A stretch of 64,000 nucleotides of DNA from Hawksworthiomyces lignivorus (lineage: Eukaryota > Ascomycota > Sordariomycetes > Ophiostomatales > Ophiostomataceae). Location: assembly GCA_002917075.1 (NCBI GenBank), contig NTMA01000044.1, positions 186,001 to 250,000 on the forward strand, read 5' to 3'. The notes beneath the pieces were generated by a model. That model had not been told where the DNA came from. It made no database searches and was given only the letters and a program-made list of their open reading frames with translations. A program made the translations under genes and the position numbers. Shown piece after piece: positions 53,484 through 63,512 of this stretch (position 1 is its first letter; every line of letters starts with the position of its first letter).

Positions 53484-54641
53484 CTGTATGACGAGAAACA
53501 CTTTGCTTCTAGATGAATTCTAGATGAATGCTAGCTCCCATGGGCTAAGAAGTTGAAGGAAAGAATAGAGGCGTTATTTAAAATAGACAGCAATTAGAAT
53601 AGTGGTTGGACAATATGAAATCTAGCTATCAATAATTTGAAATGGTGCATCTCTAGACTTGTTTTTGTTAACAGGCATGATATCATTCGGATAAGCGCTA
53701 AAGACAATAATCAAATCCATCTCCGCCCTATTAAGGTGATATACTATCCAGCTTCAGTAGTAGGTGGATCCATGAAAGCATCTTCTTTTTCAGCACCTAC
53801 AGGACCGTACACCACTTAAACTGTCGGAATTCAACAAAAATTGGTGGTGACTCCGAAGTCTCTCAGTTCCCTCAGTCGTACAGGATGTTCGAGAACCAAT
53901 GCCATAGGTGGTATTCTGTCCAGTGGAAAAAAACGTATCCGAGTTCTGCAACAATAGATTCTGGTTACTTTAAAAAGAAGAAAAGGAAGATAAAAAGTCA
54001 AGAGTACAAGAGAGAGACAACGGAAAGGAGCGCTGTATTTATTTATATGTGGTCGTTGACGAGGTCAAAAAGACTCCAGCCCAAAAGCAAGAAAAGATTG
54101 GACCTCCATTTCCTGTTTGGGTTCGCCGCCAGTTCTGGAGACCCCAGCAGCGGCTCCAGACTTACGATTAACAATCTATTCGCCTAAACTCAACTCTCAT
54201 TAGGTCCTCTAAACACTAGGAGATATTATTGTTGTCAGAGACCTAGGAAATAAGTCGTTTCAGATAACAGTGACGCATTCTCGTTTGTTAAAATGAAGCG
54301 AATAGAGTGGTATGAGTTAAAAAAGGAGACAAAAGAGAAAAACGAGGCGTACGCGACGAGGCATACGCGAGAAAACCCCTCATTGTTACAAAGAGCACTA
54401 CCCAGGTGTAAGCGGTCCTTGTCTAGGTGATCAGGCTAGAGGGGCTTGTTCGAATAAGAGCAGTGATAAGGTGTGCGTGTGAACGATAAGCCAACACGGA
54501 AATAGGGGTAGTGAGAGCGGTAGTGATTGTATGCAACGAAAGCACAGTAATACAAGTTCACTGGAAGGAAGCCTCGGTCTTATATATGTAGTGGTCTTCG
54601 TTCGTACTTCGTACCATAGCTTTGACTGGACTATGCCCATC
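53484..54641. other. Spacer with decayed repeat family B
   Basis: No gene is seen. Copy 2 of repeat family B lies at 53996-54175. The right end is 3' flank of the minus-strand cyclase gene. GC content changes sharply at about 54640, where the catabolic-type cluster begins. Confidence 0.55.
53996..54175. repeat. Dispersed repeat family B, copy 2
   Basis: The partner of 42556-42705. Block one (GTCAAGAGTACAAGAGAGAG to TATGTGGTCG) and block two (CGCCGCCAG..., CAGCAGCGGCTCCAGACTTAC) are in the same order and orientation. About 30 extra bases lie between the blocks here. Confidence 0.6.
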
Positions 54642-55448
54642 TCAGGCACTGACGACGGCGAGCGGACGCACGGGTGAGGCGGTCGCGCCGAGCCACTTGA
54701 GCGGCGACAGGATAAACAGGAACTCCTTGATCTTGGCGCTGGCCAGGGCCTCGAGGTCCATGACTTCGATGATGTGGATGCCATTCTGCAGCAGCAGGAT
54801 GCCGTGGCAGGGCCGCTTGCGGAAGTTGGGCCCCAGCTCAACCTGTTCAAACTGGATGGAGTCGGCACCGGCGGCGCGGATGCCATGGTCCGCGAGCCAG
54901 CGGCCCGCGCTAGCGTCGCAGCCAGGGACGCCGGTAGCGTCGCCGAGGTAGGCGGCCGGGTCGTCAAAGTGCTGCATCCAACCGCTGCGGACGAGCACGA
55001 CGTCGCCGCGGTTGAGAGGCGTGTCGCCGAGCGCGGCCTGCAGGTCGTCGGCGGTGATGCCGTAGCCGGGCTCGAGCCGCGAGACGCCCTTGAGCGACGC
55101 AATGTCCAGCAGCACGCCGCGGCACACCATGGGCTCGATGGACTCGACGCCCAGCTCGCGAAAGTGGCCGCCCTTGCTGGCGTCCGCGGCGACGACGCCG
55201 CCGCACATGCGGCCGTCGAAGCTGACGTGGCACAGCGCGTCGATGTGCGTGCCGACGTGGTCACCCGTGATGACGACCGAATTCGCCGAGTCGCCGCCGC
55301 CGGACGCGCTGCGGTCGCGGTCGCCGTGCCGCCACGTCAGCGCCATGGAGAACGGCACGCTGCTGGCGGACGCCGGCATGCCGTTGCGCCAGGTGACGGC
55401 GAGATCGAAGACGCGGGTGCCCTTCTCGATGCTCTTGAGGATGTCCAT
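54642..55448 (-). CDS. Cyclase-family metal-dependent hydrolase (kynurenine formamidase/isatin hydrolase type)
   Basis: The single-exon gene encodes 268 residues from the ATG at 55448; the frame is open further upstream but lacks another ATG. The metal-binding signature of PF04199 is present as H64-x-G-T-H68-x-D70-x3-H74 in TGDHVGTHIDALCHVSFDG. GITADDLQAAL, GDVVLVRSGW and the late ENG-like block (GILLLQNGIHIIEVMDLEAL) are also family features. Members use Mn2+ or Zn2+ to hydrolyse amides, lactams or lactone-like esters. Here it starts the left block of a catabolic-type cluster, transcribed away from the class II aldolase over a shared 655-bp promoter region. A ring-opening or deacylating first step is a reasonable guess; the substrate is unknown. 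Confidence 0.88.
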   Translation of the reverse strand: MDILKSIEKGTRVFDLAVTWRNGMPASASSVPFSMALTWRHGDRDRSASGGGDSANSVVITGDHVGTHIDALCHVSFDGRMCGGVVAADASKGGHFRELGVESIEPMVCRGVLLDIASLKGVSRLEPGYGITADDLQAALGDTPLNRGDVVLVRSGWMQHFDDPAAYLGDATGVPGCDASAGRWLADHGIRAAGADSIQFEQVELGPNFRKRPCHGILLLQNGIHIIEVMDLEALASAKIKEFLFILSPLKWLGATASPVRPLAVVSA

Positions 55449-56103
55449 GGCCGGGCGGTGTGTGCAGATGCAGTATGATTGGTGTGTCTGCTGCTGCTGT
55501 CTGTCGTTGCTCCCCGGCACATTCTCCAAAGGATGCTGTTATATGATTGCTGCCGTCTGAGTCAGCGGCGCACATTGCGAGCCCACTAGCTGGCTCCATG
55601 AGGCTTCATTCCGAGACTCTCTATCGGCATCGAGAATGCACCGACAACCCCGGAGAATGGCCCCATGAGTCGTCATGTGTCCTACACCCCGCAATTGAAA
55701 CCGATGACGAGTCGTGAGACTCATTCCGAGACTCGTCATCAGTATCGGGAATGCACTTACAATCCCGGAGCAAGGCCCCATAAGTCGTTATGTACTCCTA
55801 CCCCGCAATTGAGGCTCATTCCGAGACTAACTATCGGCATCGGGAATGCACTAACAACCCCGGAGTATGGCCCGTGTAAGTCGTTATGCATTCCTACCTC
55901 GCAATTGAATCCAACGACGATTCTGTGGCACTGTAGATCATTAGTTGCCTGCCGCCCGTAGTCTGGCGCAGCCTGACTCCGCTGATGCGGTACGGAGTAG
56001 ATAAAAGCTGTCTCTTAGAAACCAGCGCTGCTGGGTCTATTGGTGTTGTCCGACCTCTCCCTCTCCAACTCGATTGCTTTTTTGCTAGCTGTGCCAGCGC
56101 AAA
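55449..56103. promoter_or_regulatory. Divergent promoter region, cyclase / class II aldolase
   Basis: This 655-bp gap separates two divergent start codons. It is dominated by three tandem copies of a roughly 95-115-bp unit (listed next), so cis elements within it are triplicated. No coding frame is convincing. Confidence 0.55.
55603..55912. repeat. Three tandem copies of a ~95-115-bp promoter unit
   Basis: Copies start near 55603, 55717 and 55813. Each contains CTCATTCCGAGACT, ATCGGCATCGGGAATGCACT-like, AACCCCGGAG, GGCCCCATAAGTCGTTATG-like and CCTACCCCGCAATTGA in order. The copies differ at scattered positions, so the duplication is not recent. ATTCCGAGACT and the CCCCGGAG palindrome-like core are candidate binding sites. 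Confidence 0.88.
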
Positions 56104-57027
56104 ATGCCTCCGTCTGCTGTTGACACCGCCCCTGCCAGCGCCCCCGCGGCGTTGTCGGAAGACTACTACCGTGTCAAGCCAACGGTTGTGATGCCCACGG
56201 CTTCCCAGGTGGCCCTGCCTTCGTTCAGCGACGCGCACGAGGCCCGGTCGTACTGGAAGCACCGCCTGGCGCTGGCGCTGCGCATTTTTGCCAAGTGCGG
56301 CTTCGAGGACGGCGTGGCTGGACACATGACGCTGCGGGTGAGCGTCTGAAATTGGGGCATCGAAGCGCCAAGTGATCTGAGTTCCACAGCTGACCAGCAG
56401 GATCCCGTCGAGCCTACCAGCTTCTGGGTCAACCCCTTTGGCAAGGCCTGGCACAACATCACGGCCGACGACCTGATCCGTGTCGGCAGCGACGGCACGG
56501 TCGTCGAGGGCGGGCCGAACCGGCTCCTAAACGCGGCCGCGTACAGCATCCATCACGCCGTCCATGCGGCGCGCCCCGACATCGCCTGCGTGGCGCACAC
56601 GCACTCGGTCTACGGCAAGGCGTTCAGCGCGCTCGGCCGCAACCTGGACATGATCACGCAAGACGCGTGTGCCTTTTATGACGACATTGCGCTCTACGCC
56701 AGCAAGGGCATCGTGCTCGACAGCGCCGAGGGCGCTGCGATTGCCGCCGCCCTTGGCGCCCGCAAGGCTGCTATCCTGCAGAACCACAGCCTGCTCACCT
56801 GCGGCACGACGGTCGATAGCTGCCTCTTCTGGTACCTCGCCCTGGAAAAGAGCTGCCAGGCACAGCTGCTGGCCGACGCGGCAGCCGCCGGCCGCGGCGG
56901 CGCCACTGTGAAGATTGACCCCGTCGATGCCGCGTATACGTACAAGACGGTGGGCACAGAGATGGCCGGCTGGTTCAGCGCCAAGCCGCTGTTCGAGACG
57001 GCCGAGGGAGACGCATCGAAACTGTGA
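56104..57027 (+). CDS. Class II aldolase/adducin-family protein
   Basis: Two exons: 56104-56337 and 56401-57027, with a 63-nt intron (GTGAGC, branch CTGAC, CAGCAG), give 286 residues. The Zn2+ ligands of the class II aldolase fold are H144 and H146 in VAHTHSVYG and H207 in LQNHSLLTCG. GHMTLR at the exon junction and NPFGKAW are typical of fungal members. The bacterial relatives are L-fuculose- or ribulose-phosphate aldolases/epimerases and tetronate decarboxylases, so retro-aldol cleavage or decarboxylation of a short hydroxy-acid or sugar acid is likely. It is cytosolic, with no targeting signal. It is divergent from the cyclase gene and 425 bp ahead of the tartrate-dehydrogenase-like gene on the same strand. 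Confidence 0.9.
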
Positions 57028-57452
57028 ATATTGAACAGGTGCATACAAGAGGAGAATCTGAGGAGTGTAAACATATTGGCTCTACAAATTTTTAAATCGA
57101 TTAGTAGAGCATATCAGGATGAAAAGAAAAGTAAATTTGAACCAAAAAAAATTAGTACAAATATTTGTAAAATAAAAAGCAAAAAGTAAAACGATATATT
57201 GAAAATGGTGCTAGGAAAGAATACCAAACAGTCTTGTTCTTGCGCTTGTGAGAAGCCCCATTCTCAGAGCCCGGTCTACTGGTCGGAGGAGAGCTGCACT
57301 CCGATCTTCCGGTGGCTCCTATTAGTGCCTCGGCCTGATGATTTCGACGTCGCGTTATTGAGTCGTATTAGTTGTATAAGTAGCCACGGGAGTCGACCAC
57401 TCCTCGTCTCTTTTGCTTTCTATACGAACTATTCTCGGACCAACCGCGCAAC
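57028..57452. other. Short AT-rich spacer and promoter of the TtuC-like gene
   Basis: No gene is seen. The stretch switches from AT-rich to GC-rich near 57230; a TTAGTTGTATAAGTAG stretch near 57370 may be the core promoter. Confidence 0.45.
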
Positions 57453-58544
57453 ATGCCCGCTCCGCTCAAGATTGCAGTCATCGCCGGCGACGGCATCGGC
57501 CCCGAAGTCATGCCGTACGGCGTCCGCTGTCTCGAAGCCGCCGCTCAGGCGCACGGTATTGCGCTGGAGTTCGAGTCGTTTGACTTTGCCAGCTGTGCGT
57601 ACTACGCGGCGCACGGCACGATGATGCCGGCGGACTGGAAGTCGCTGCTGCTGCCCTTTGACGCCATCTACTTTGGGGCGGTCGGCATGCCGGACCAGGT
57701 ACCCGACAACGTGTCGCTCTGGGGCAGCCTGCTGCAGTTCCGCCGCGAATTCGACCAGTACGTCAACCTGCGGCCCTGCCGCCTGCTGGCGGGTGTGCCG
57801 TCGCCGCTGCGCGGCCGGCAGCCGGGCGACATTGACTTTTGGATCGTGCGCGAGAACACCGAGGGCGAGTACAGCCAGGTGGGCGGCATGCTCTTTGGCG
57901 GCACGGAGCGAGAGATGGCCGTGCAGGAGACCGTCATGACGCGGACGGGCATCGACCGCGTGCTGCGCTACGCGTTCCGGCTGGCGCAGAGCCGCCCCCG
58001 CAAGCACCTGACGAGCGCGACCAAGAGCAACGGCATCAGCGTGACCATGCCGTACTGGGACGCGCGCGTGCGCGCCATCGCCGCCGAGTTCCCCGACGTG
58101 CGCGTGGACCAGTACCACATCGACATTCTCACAGCGCACTTTGTGCAGCACCCGGACCGGTTCGACGTCGTGGTCGGCAGCAACCTCTTTGGCGACATCT
58201 TGTCCGACCTGGGCCCGGCCTGCACCGGCACGATCGGCATCGCGCCCTCGGCCAACCTCAACCCGACCGGCGGCATGCCGTGCCTGTTCGAGCCCGTCCA
58301 CGGCAGCGCGCCCGACATTGCCGGCCAGGGCATCGCCAACCCGGTAGGCATGATCTGGGCGGGCCAGATGCTGCTGCAGCACTTTGGGCACCAGGCCGCG
58401 GCCGACGTGCTGCTGCGCGCCATGGAGAACGTGCTGGCGCGGGCCGAGGCTGGCGTGCTCACCCCGGACATGGGCGGGCGCGGGACGACGGCGACGCTCG
58501 GCGAGGCGGTAGAGGCGGAAGTACGCGGCCTAAGCACGGCCTAG
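57453..58544 (+). CDS. Tartrate dehydrogenase / D-malate dehydrogenase (TtuC/DmlA type)
   Basis: The single-exon gene encodes 363 residues, full length for the decarboxylating beta-hydroxyacid oxidoreductase family (isopropylmalate/isocitrate type). GDGIGPEV (12-19) opens the fold. The substrate loop reads VRENTEGEYSQVGG with catalytic Tyr140, the form seen in tartrate/D-malate dehydrogenases rather than isopropylmalate dehydrogenase. Catalytic Lys191 is in ATKSNG; metal Asp residues are D224, D248 and D252 (NLFGDILSD). HGSAPDIAG (284-292) is the NAD site. It oxidises and usually decarboxylates D-malate, tartrate or an alkylmalate in a NAD- and Mn/Mg-dependent way. It converges with the hydroxyacid dehydrogenase gene across 148 bp. 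No intron and high GC. Confidence 0.92.
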   Translation: MPAPLKIAVIAGDGIGPEVMPYGVRCLEAAAQAHGIALEFESFDFASCAYYAAHGTMMPADWKSLLLPFDAIYFGAVGMPDQVPDNVSLWGSLLQFRREFDQYVNLRPCRLLAGVPSPLRGRQPGDIDFWIVRENTEGEYSQVGGMLFGGTEREMAVQETVMTRTGIDRVLRYAFRLAQSRPRKHLTSATKSNGISVTMPYWDARVRAIAAEFPDVRVDQYHIDILTAHFVQHPDRFDVVVGSNLFGDILSDLGPACTGTIGIAPSANLNPTGGMPCLFEPVHGSAPDIAGQGIANPVGMIWAGQMLLQHFGHQAAADVLLRAMENVLARAEAGVLTPDMGGRGTTATLGEAVEAEVRGLSTA

Positions 58545-58692
58545 AGGTAGTGAGGGTAGTTATTGTTACGACATATGTACACAATATACACAAATCAAGT
58601 GAATTCAATCGTTCTAGTTCTTGTCCATCTACGTAAATACAGCGCGTTCTATTTTCAGTTCTATCCAAAGCCGCTATCAAAGCCGAGTCTTC

Positions 58693-59685
58693 TTAAGAGC
58701 TACCCTGTGTCTCGGGCACCTCCGTCAGCAGTGCTTCCCCCAGCATGCCCCGGCGCGCGTTCTCCATGGCGAGCGCCTCCATCGCCGCGAGCGTCTCGGC
58801 GGTGTGCGTGCCTAGGTGAGGCACCAGGAGCGCGCGCTCGTTGCGCAGCAGCTGCGGGTGCACGTCCGGCTCGTGCTCGTAGACGTCGAGGCCGACGGCG
58901 GCCACGTGGCCGCTGTCGAGCGCCGCCGCCAGCGCCGCCTCGTCGATGACGGCGCCGCGGGCCGTGTTGATGATGACGACGCCCGGCTTGGTGCGCGCCA
59001 GCTCGGCCGCGCCCAGCAGGTGGCGCGTCGCGGCCGTCAGCGGCACGTGGACCGACAGCACGTCGCTCTCGGCCAGCAGCCTGTCCAGCGAGACGTACGG
59101 CACGCCGCCGGCCTGGTCGGCCGGCAGCGGCGTGCGGCTGTGGTAGATGGCGCGCATGCCGAGGGGCTGCGCGCGCTGCACGACCGCGCGGCCGATGCGG
59201 CCGAGGCCCAGGATGCCCAGCGTCTTGCCGCGCGGGTCGTGGCCGACGGCGACGCCCGCCTTGAACGTGCCGCGGTGCAGGCTGGCCATGCCCGGGCGCA
59301 GCTGGCGCAGGGCGCCGAGCAGCAGAAAGAGAGCCAGGTCCGCGGTGGCGTCCGTCACGGCGTCGGGCGCATACGTGACGTGGATGCCGCGCGCGCGGCA
59401 GGCGGCGACGTCGATCTGGTCGTAGCCGACGCCCGTGTGGCAGATGAACTGCAGGGACGCGGGCAGGCGGCCGATCAGCTCAGCGTCAAAGGCTCCAACC
59501 ATGGCGCCGGTCGTAGACGTGCGCACAATGGCCCGGACGTCGCTGTACTTGTGCTCGAGGTCGTCAAAGAACACGGCGCGGGACGTGCTGGTGACCAGCT
59601 CCGTGCTGGCCACCTTGCCGAGGGCCTCGTACTGGGCAAGGGCGTGCCGCACGGCGTGGAAGAACAGGATGCGCGGCTTGGCCAT
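58693..59685 (-). CDS. D-2-hydroxyacid dehydrogenase (glyoxylate/hydroxypyruvate reductase-like)
   Basis: The ATG at 59685 gives 330 residues (MAKPRILFFH); the frame is open far upstream, but family similarity begins here. Domains: catalytic half with GVGYDQIDVAACRARGI, NAD-binding half with GILGLGRIG (157-165). The catalytic residues are Arg243 in NTARGAVIDE, Glu272 in YEHEP and His290 in VPHLGTHT. The family reduces 2-oxo acids such as glyoxylate or hydroxypyruvate. In bacterial tartrate pathways a hydroxypyruvate reductase (TtuD) handles the product of TtuC, although TtuD itself belongs to a different fold; this enzyme could do the same job. It shares a divergent promoter region with the DUF1446 gene. 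Confidence 0.9.
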   Translation of the reverse strand: MAKPRILFFHAVRHALAQYEALGKVASTELVTSTSRAVFFDDLEHKYSDVRAIVRTSTTGAMVGAFDAELIGRLPASLQFICHTGVGYDQIDVAACRARGIHVTYAPDAVTDATADLALFLLLGALRQLRPGMASLHRGTFKAGVAVGHDPRGKTLGILGLGRIGRAVVQRAQPLGMRAIYHSRTPLPADQAGGVPYVSLDRLLAESDVLSVHVPLTAATRHLLGAAELARTKPGVVIINTARGAVIDEAALAAALDSGHVAAVGLDVYEHEPDVHPQLLRNERALLVPHLGTHTAETLAAMEALAMENARRGMLGEALLTEVPETQGSS

Positions 59686-60354
59686 GGTCGTCAATGCAGT
59701 ACGATGGTTGCATAGAGTCGTGCTTCGGCGACAAAGTAGGATGGTAGGGCTACATGCAGTGTAATGATGAGACTCTGTGGTGGCTGCGATGGCAAGGCGG
59801 ACGACGGATCGTGTCAAAACTCCGTTCAGCATCATATGACCCATCGCCTCTCCGTGCCAAATGTCCGCGGTGTTTCTGTTCAAACTCCGCAAGGTCTGCT
59901 TGCCATCCAGATTTATGTGATGCATGCCGTTGACCCGATGTAAACAGAATTCACGCCAGTTTCCATGTTTACTAGCGCATGCCGAGTCCGCAATGCCGAG
60001 TCCGCAATGCCTGTGGCCCTTCCAGCCCGATCGCATTCCAGCTCTCGCAATGCACCCCCTCGAAAGATGGGATGGAGCGTCCAGCATCAAGCACGCGCGC
60101 CCTCGCGCCCTCGCGCCCTCGCGCCTTCGCGCCTCTGGTTGCTCCATGGGAACATGGACCCGGGACAATCGTGCCCTGATCAAAACTCCGACGGCCTCTT
60201 TGATTGTGTAGAACATCGCCCGAATATCAACACAATAGCCTATAATAACGTCTACGGGACGCAACGACACCGCTGTTTGATCTCCACCGAGAAAAGGAGA
60301 TCCTATTTCCTATCTCGAGACAAAAGGCAACCAGGAAACACCCCACTACACACC
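59686..60354. promoter_or_regulatory. Divergent promoter region, hydroxyacid dehydrogenase / DUF1446-DUF4387
   Basis: The 669-bp gap lies between divergent starts. It holds a 14-bp direct repeat (ATGCCGAGTCCGCA twice, 59979-60006) and a CGCCCTCG run (about 60099-60130). Neither resembles the triplicated unit of the cyclase/aldolase promoter in order, but both are GC-rich and could be regulator sites. Confidence 0.5.
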
Positions 60355-62303
60355 ATGGCCACCAAGGAAATCAAGATCTTCACGCCCATCGGCCAGCTCG
60401 GCCAGGGCTTCAGCGAGGAAATCTACTGGAAGACGCTCGAAGGTGGCGTCGACGCGATCATCTGCGACGGCGGCTCGACGGACAGCGGGCCCGGCCGGCT
60501 GGCGACGGGCACGCCCAACGTGTCGTGGAACCGGCTGACGCGCGACCTAGAGCTGTTTGCCAAGGCGGCGCACCTGTACCGGGTGCCGACGCTGATCGGG
60601 TCCATGGGCGGCGACGGCGAGAACGCGCACGTGGACAAGGCGGCCGAGATCATCGCGGCGGCGGTGGAGCGCAACGGGTACCGGCCGCTCAAGATCCTCA
60701 AGATCTACTCGGAGATTCCCAAGGACGTGGTGCGCGAGAACTTGGCGGCCGGGCGCATCAGCCCCTGCGGCGCCGCGGTGCCGGCGCTGACGGAGGCGGA
60801 CATTGAGCAGAGCACGCGCATCGTGGCGCAGATGGGCCTGGAGCCGTACCTCGAGGCGATGCGGGCGCATCCCGACTTTGACATTGTTGTGGGCGGGCGC
60901 GCGTACGACCCGGCGCCGTACGCGGCGTTCTGCCTGTTCAAGGGCCTCAAGAACCTCGGCACGGCCTACGCGATGGGCAAGATCATGGAGTGCGGCGCGC
61001 AGTGCTCGGTGCCCAAGTCGCGCGAGGCGCTGGCGATTGTGCGCGAGGACAGCTTCGACATGATCCCGCTGGACCCGCGGTCCGTGTGCACGACGGTGTC
61101 GGTGGCGTCGCACTTTCTGTACGAGAAGTCGCGCCCGGACATCCTCCCAGGCCCCGGCGGCGCGCTGCACCTGGACAAGACGGAATTTGAGCAGCTGGAC
61201 GAGCGCTCGGTGCGCGTCCGCAACGCCGTCTTCGTGCCCGAGGCCGCCGGCCAGTACACGGTCAAGCTGGAGGGCGCGCGCGTCAGCGGCTACCAGACCA
61301 TCTTCCTGGGCGCGCTGCGCGACCCCATCTGCATCGCGCAGCTGGACGCGTGGATCGACTTCATCCTGAACATGGTCGAGGAGCGCAACGTCGAGGACTT
61401 TGGCTTCGAGTACGACCTCAAGATCCACCGCTACGGCGTCAACGGTGTGATGGGCGCGCTGGAGCCGGACGCGACCCTGCCCAAGGAGGTCTTCATCGCC
61501 GGCCAGGTGCGCGCGGCCACCCAGGCGATCGCCGACCAGGTCGCCGGCATGGTCAAGTTCGGCTTCACGCACGCGCCGTACCCCGGCCAGCGGGCCACTG
61601 CCGGCAACTTTGCCTGGCCCTTTACGCCGTGTGAGATCTCCATGGGCCACCTCTCCGAGTTCTGCGTATACCACATCATGCATAACGTAGACCCGGTCGC
61701 GCCGTTCGGCTACAAGGTGCTCGAGGCGCCCGGCAGCAACACCTATGTGAAAGAGACTGGTTAGTACCCTCCTTCTTCCCCCCCAGCACTCCCTCTGCGC
61801 ATCGACAACGGTCTCGAGCAACTTGGCTAATCATCCGATCCCCCCCCCCCCCCCCCCCCCCAGCCCCTGCTTCGGCCTCAGACAAAGTCAACGGCAAGGC
61901 CAACGGCAAGGCCAACGGCAAGCCCCGGAAGATGACTTCGGACCGGAAGTACTGGCTCACGCCTGAGCCCGAGGCCGGCACGTGCTATCTCGCAGACGTG
62001 GCGTCGGTGCTGCGCAGCAAGAATTCGGGGCCGTACGAGCTGACCTTTGACGTCATGTTCCCGACGCGAGAGGTCTACGAAAAGGTCAAGAAGACGGGCC
62101 TGCTGACGACAGAGACCATCTGCCGGCTGTACTCGGTGCAGGAGAAGGACGTTATTGCCTCGCTGTACTTTGATCAGGCCCTGGCGTACAAGGCAACGAT
62201 TGCGCGGCCGTCCGTGTCCGGCGGCTTTGCGGAGACGGACACGCACGGGTCGCAGCAGCACGTGCCGCTAATGTACCTGAAGCTGCCCTTTGGGCGCGAG
62301 TAG
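60355..62303 (+). CDS. DUF1446-DUF4387 fusion protein (AtuA family)
   Basis: Two exons: 60355-61759 and 61864-62303, separated by a 104-nt intron (GTTAGT...CCCCAG), give 614 residues. Residues 5-460 form the DUF1446/AtuA domain (IKIFTPIGQLGQGFSEEIYW, ICDGGSTDSGPGRLATG, SMGGDGENAHVDKAAEII, ISPCGAAVPAL, VVGGRAYDPAPYAAF). A repeated linker (NGKANGKANGKPRK) follows; then DUF4387 from about 510 (YLADVASVLRSKNSGPYELT, FDVMF, SLYFDQALAYKATIARPSVS). In bacteria the two domains are often separate adjacent genes; the first is named for an acyclic-terpene-utilisation operon, with no proven reaction. The fusion suggests they form one catalytic unit. The start ATG has a CACCATGG context. It is the likely key enzyme of this cluster. 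Confidence 0.92.
61840..61861. repeat. Poly-C tract (22 C) at an intron 3' end
   Basis: A run of 22 cytosines lies directly before the AG acceptor of the DUF1446-DUF4387 intron. Together with the T-poor 3' end this forms an unusual, C-only polypyrimidine tract. Its length may vary between isolates and may also be hard to sequence. Confidence 0.95.
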
Positions 62304-63512
62304 CGAGCCCTGCTCTGAAATTGAAGTTGTATAATCAACGTACCCGTTACAGGAAACGGTTGTAAAGGAATGGCCTGCGGCCTACGATGCGTGACGGGAT
62401 TGGAGAACGGTTGTCAATTCTTAGGGTCTAGGGATCGAAAGACTACAGCTTACTGATCCCTTCCCGACCAATTGTCTATTCAACTTGGGATCTTTTTATA
62501 TACAAAGCGTAGAACTCTTCATCCGAGATGATGCATTGTCGATCAAAGTGTTGATCGCAAGGAGTAAGCGTTCCAGAGCAGTAGGCGACCGGAAGGCTTA
62601 ATGAGAGTGTTTTTCTTTACAATTGCATCAGTTATTTTTGTTTAAAATATAGCTGAATGTATTTTCTTGTATAATTTTGATAAATTTTGAAAAAAAAAAA
62701 AAATTATATTATAACGATATATGCTTTTTGTAAAAAAAAAAAAATACCACTCAAAAACTTACCTCATCTACAACTTCATCAAAAACTACCTCAATATAAA
62801 AGTAATACCTACGTCGCCGAAGTACATACTATAATAGGCCAAGGCCCTATTGGTGACCCAGGGCGAGCCCAGGGCCAAGAGTCAGACTAATTGATCCGAC
62901 GAGAATACTCGGTGTGGTCAGCCGGGCGACCTTGCGGCCCACCAAACCACCGGCAACTCGTCCTGACCCTTATTTGAGGCGGGTGCTTCACGCTTGACGC
63001 CCTCAAGAGAGTCTCCATTCTTCTGTATCTATTACCTTTCGTTCATCTAAGCCTATGCTATTGCCTCAGTGCTCCTCTACGTACATGATGCTCTGCCCAT
63101 ACGAGGAATACCGTAATGTGATCTAGGCCGTCGAGAGACGCTGTGGGAGGCGCTGCTCTTTACGGGGACCCCACAGACAATCAAATCGTCTTAGCATTCC
63201 GGGGTAGCCCTCATTCCCCGCAAAAAATTAAATAAAAAAAAATACTTGGCTTACTCTGGTGCTCGAGGCGGAATGGCCAGGCTACTACGTTGTCTCGCCA
63301 TTGTTATGGACATGTACATCGCGACATCGCAATCCCACCCTGCACCCACGCCGCCTATCCACCACAACGTGGCTGGGACATAATGGGTAGGACATAAGTA
63401 GCGATCCGCAGCTTTGATTGTCGTTAGGACAGAGGCAGCAGCTCTGCATCTTTTCATCTCCTTCATAGCCATCGAGACGAGACAGCAACACCACAAAAAC
63501 GCAAACACTGCC
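62304..63512. other. Spacer with decayed repeat and transporter promoter
   Basis: Bases 62620-62760 are A/T homopolymer-rich. Repeat family C copy 2 lies at 62935-63085. The final 100 bases, including AGCATCTTTTCATCTCC-like pyrimidine stretches, are the leader of the transporter gene. No gene is seen. Confidence 0.5.
62935..63085. repeat. Dispersed repeat family C, copy 2
   Basis: The partner of 48405-48560 in the same orientation; best shared block is TTCTTCTGTATCT..CTTTCGTTCAT...CTATTGCCTCAG.GCTC. It sits inside the catabolic-type cluster, between the DUF1446 gene and the transporter. Confidence 0.65.

Noticed and set aside
54774..55478. Long plus-strand open frame opposite the cyclase gene
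   Set aside because: It is the antisense shadow of a GC-rich gene: biased Ala/Val/Gly/Asp/Arg composition and no recognisable family.
57429..58391. 320-codon minus-strand frame opposite the TtuC-like gene
   Set aside because: Antisense shadow caused by high third-position GC; His/Arg/Ala/Val-rich with no motif.
59965..60354. N-terminal extension of the DUF1446 frame
   Set aside because: The extra ~130 codons are Arg/Ala/Pro-rich and cover promoter repeats; the family begins at the CACCATGG start at 60355.
60547..61821. 424-codon minus-strand frame opposite the DUF1446 gene
   Set aside because: Same cause; the plus strand carries all conserved motifs.
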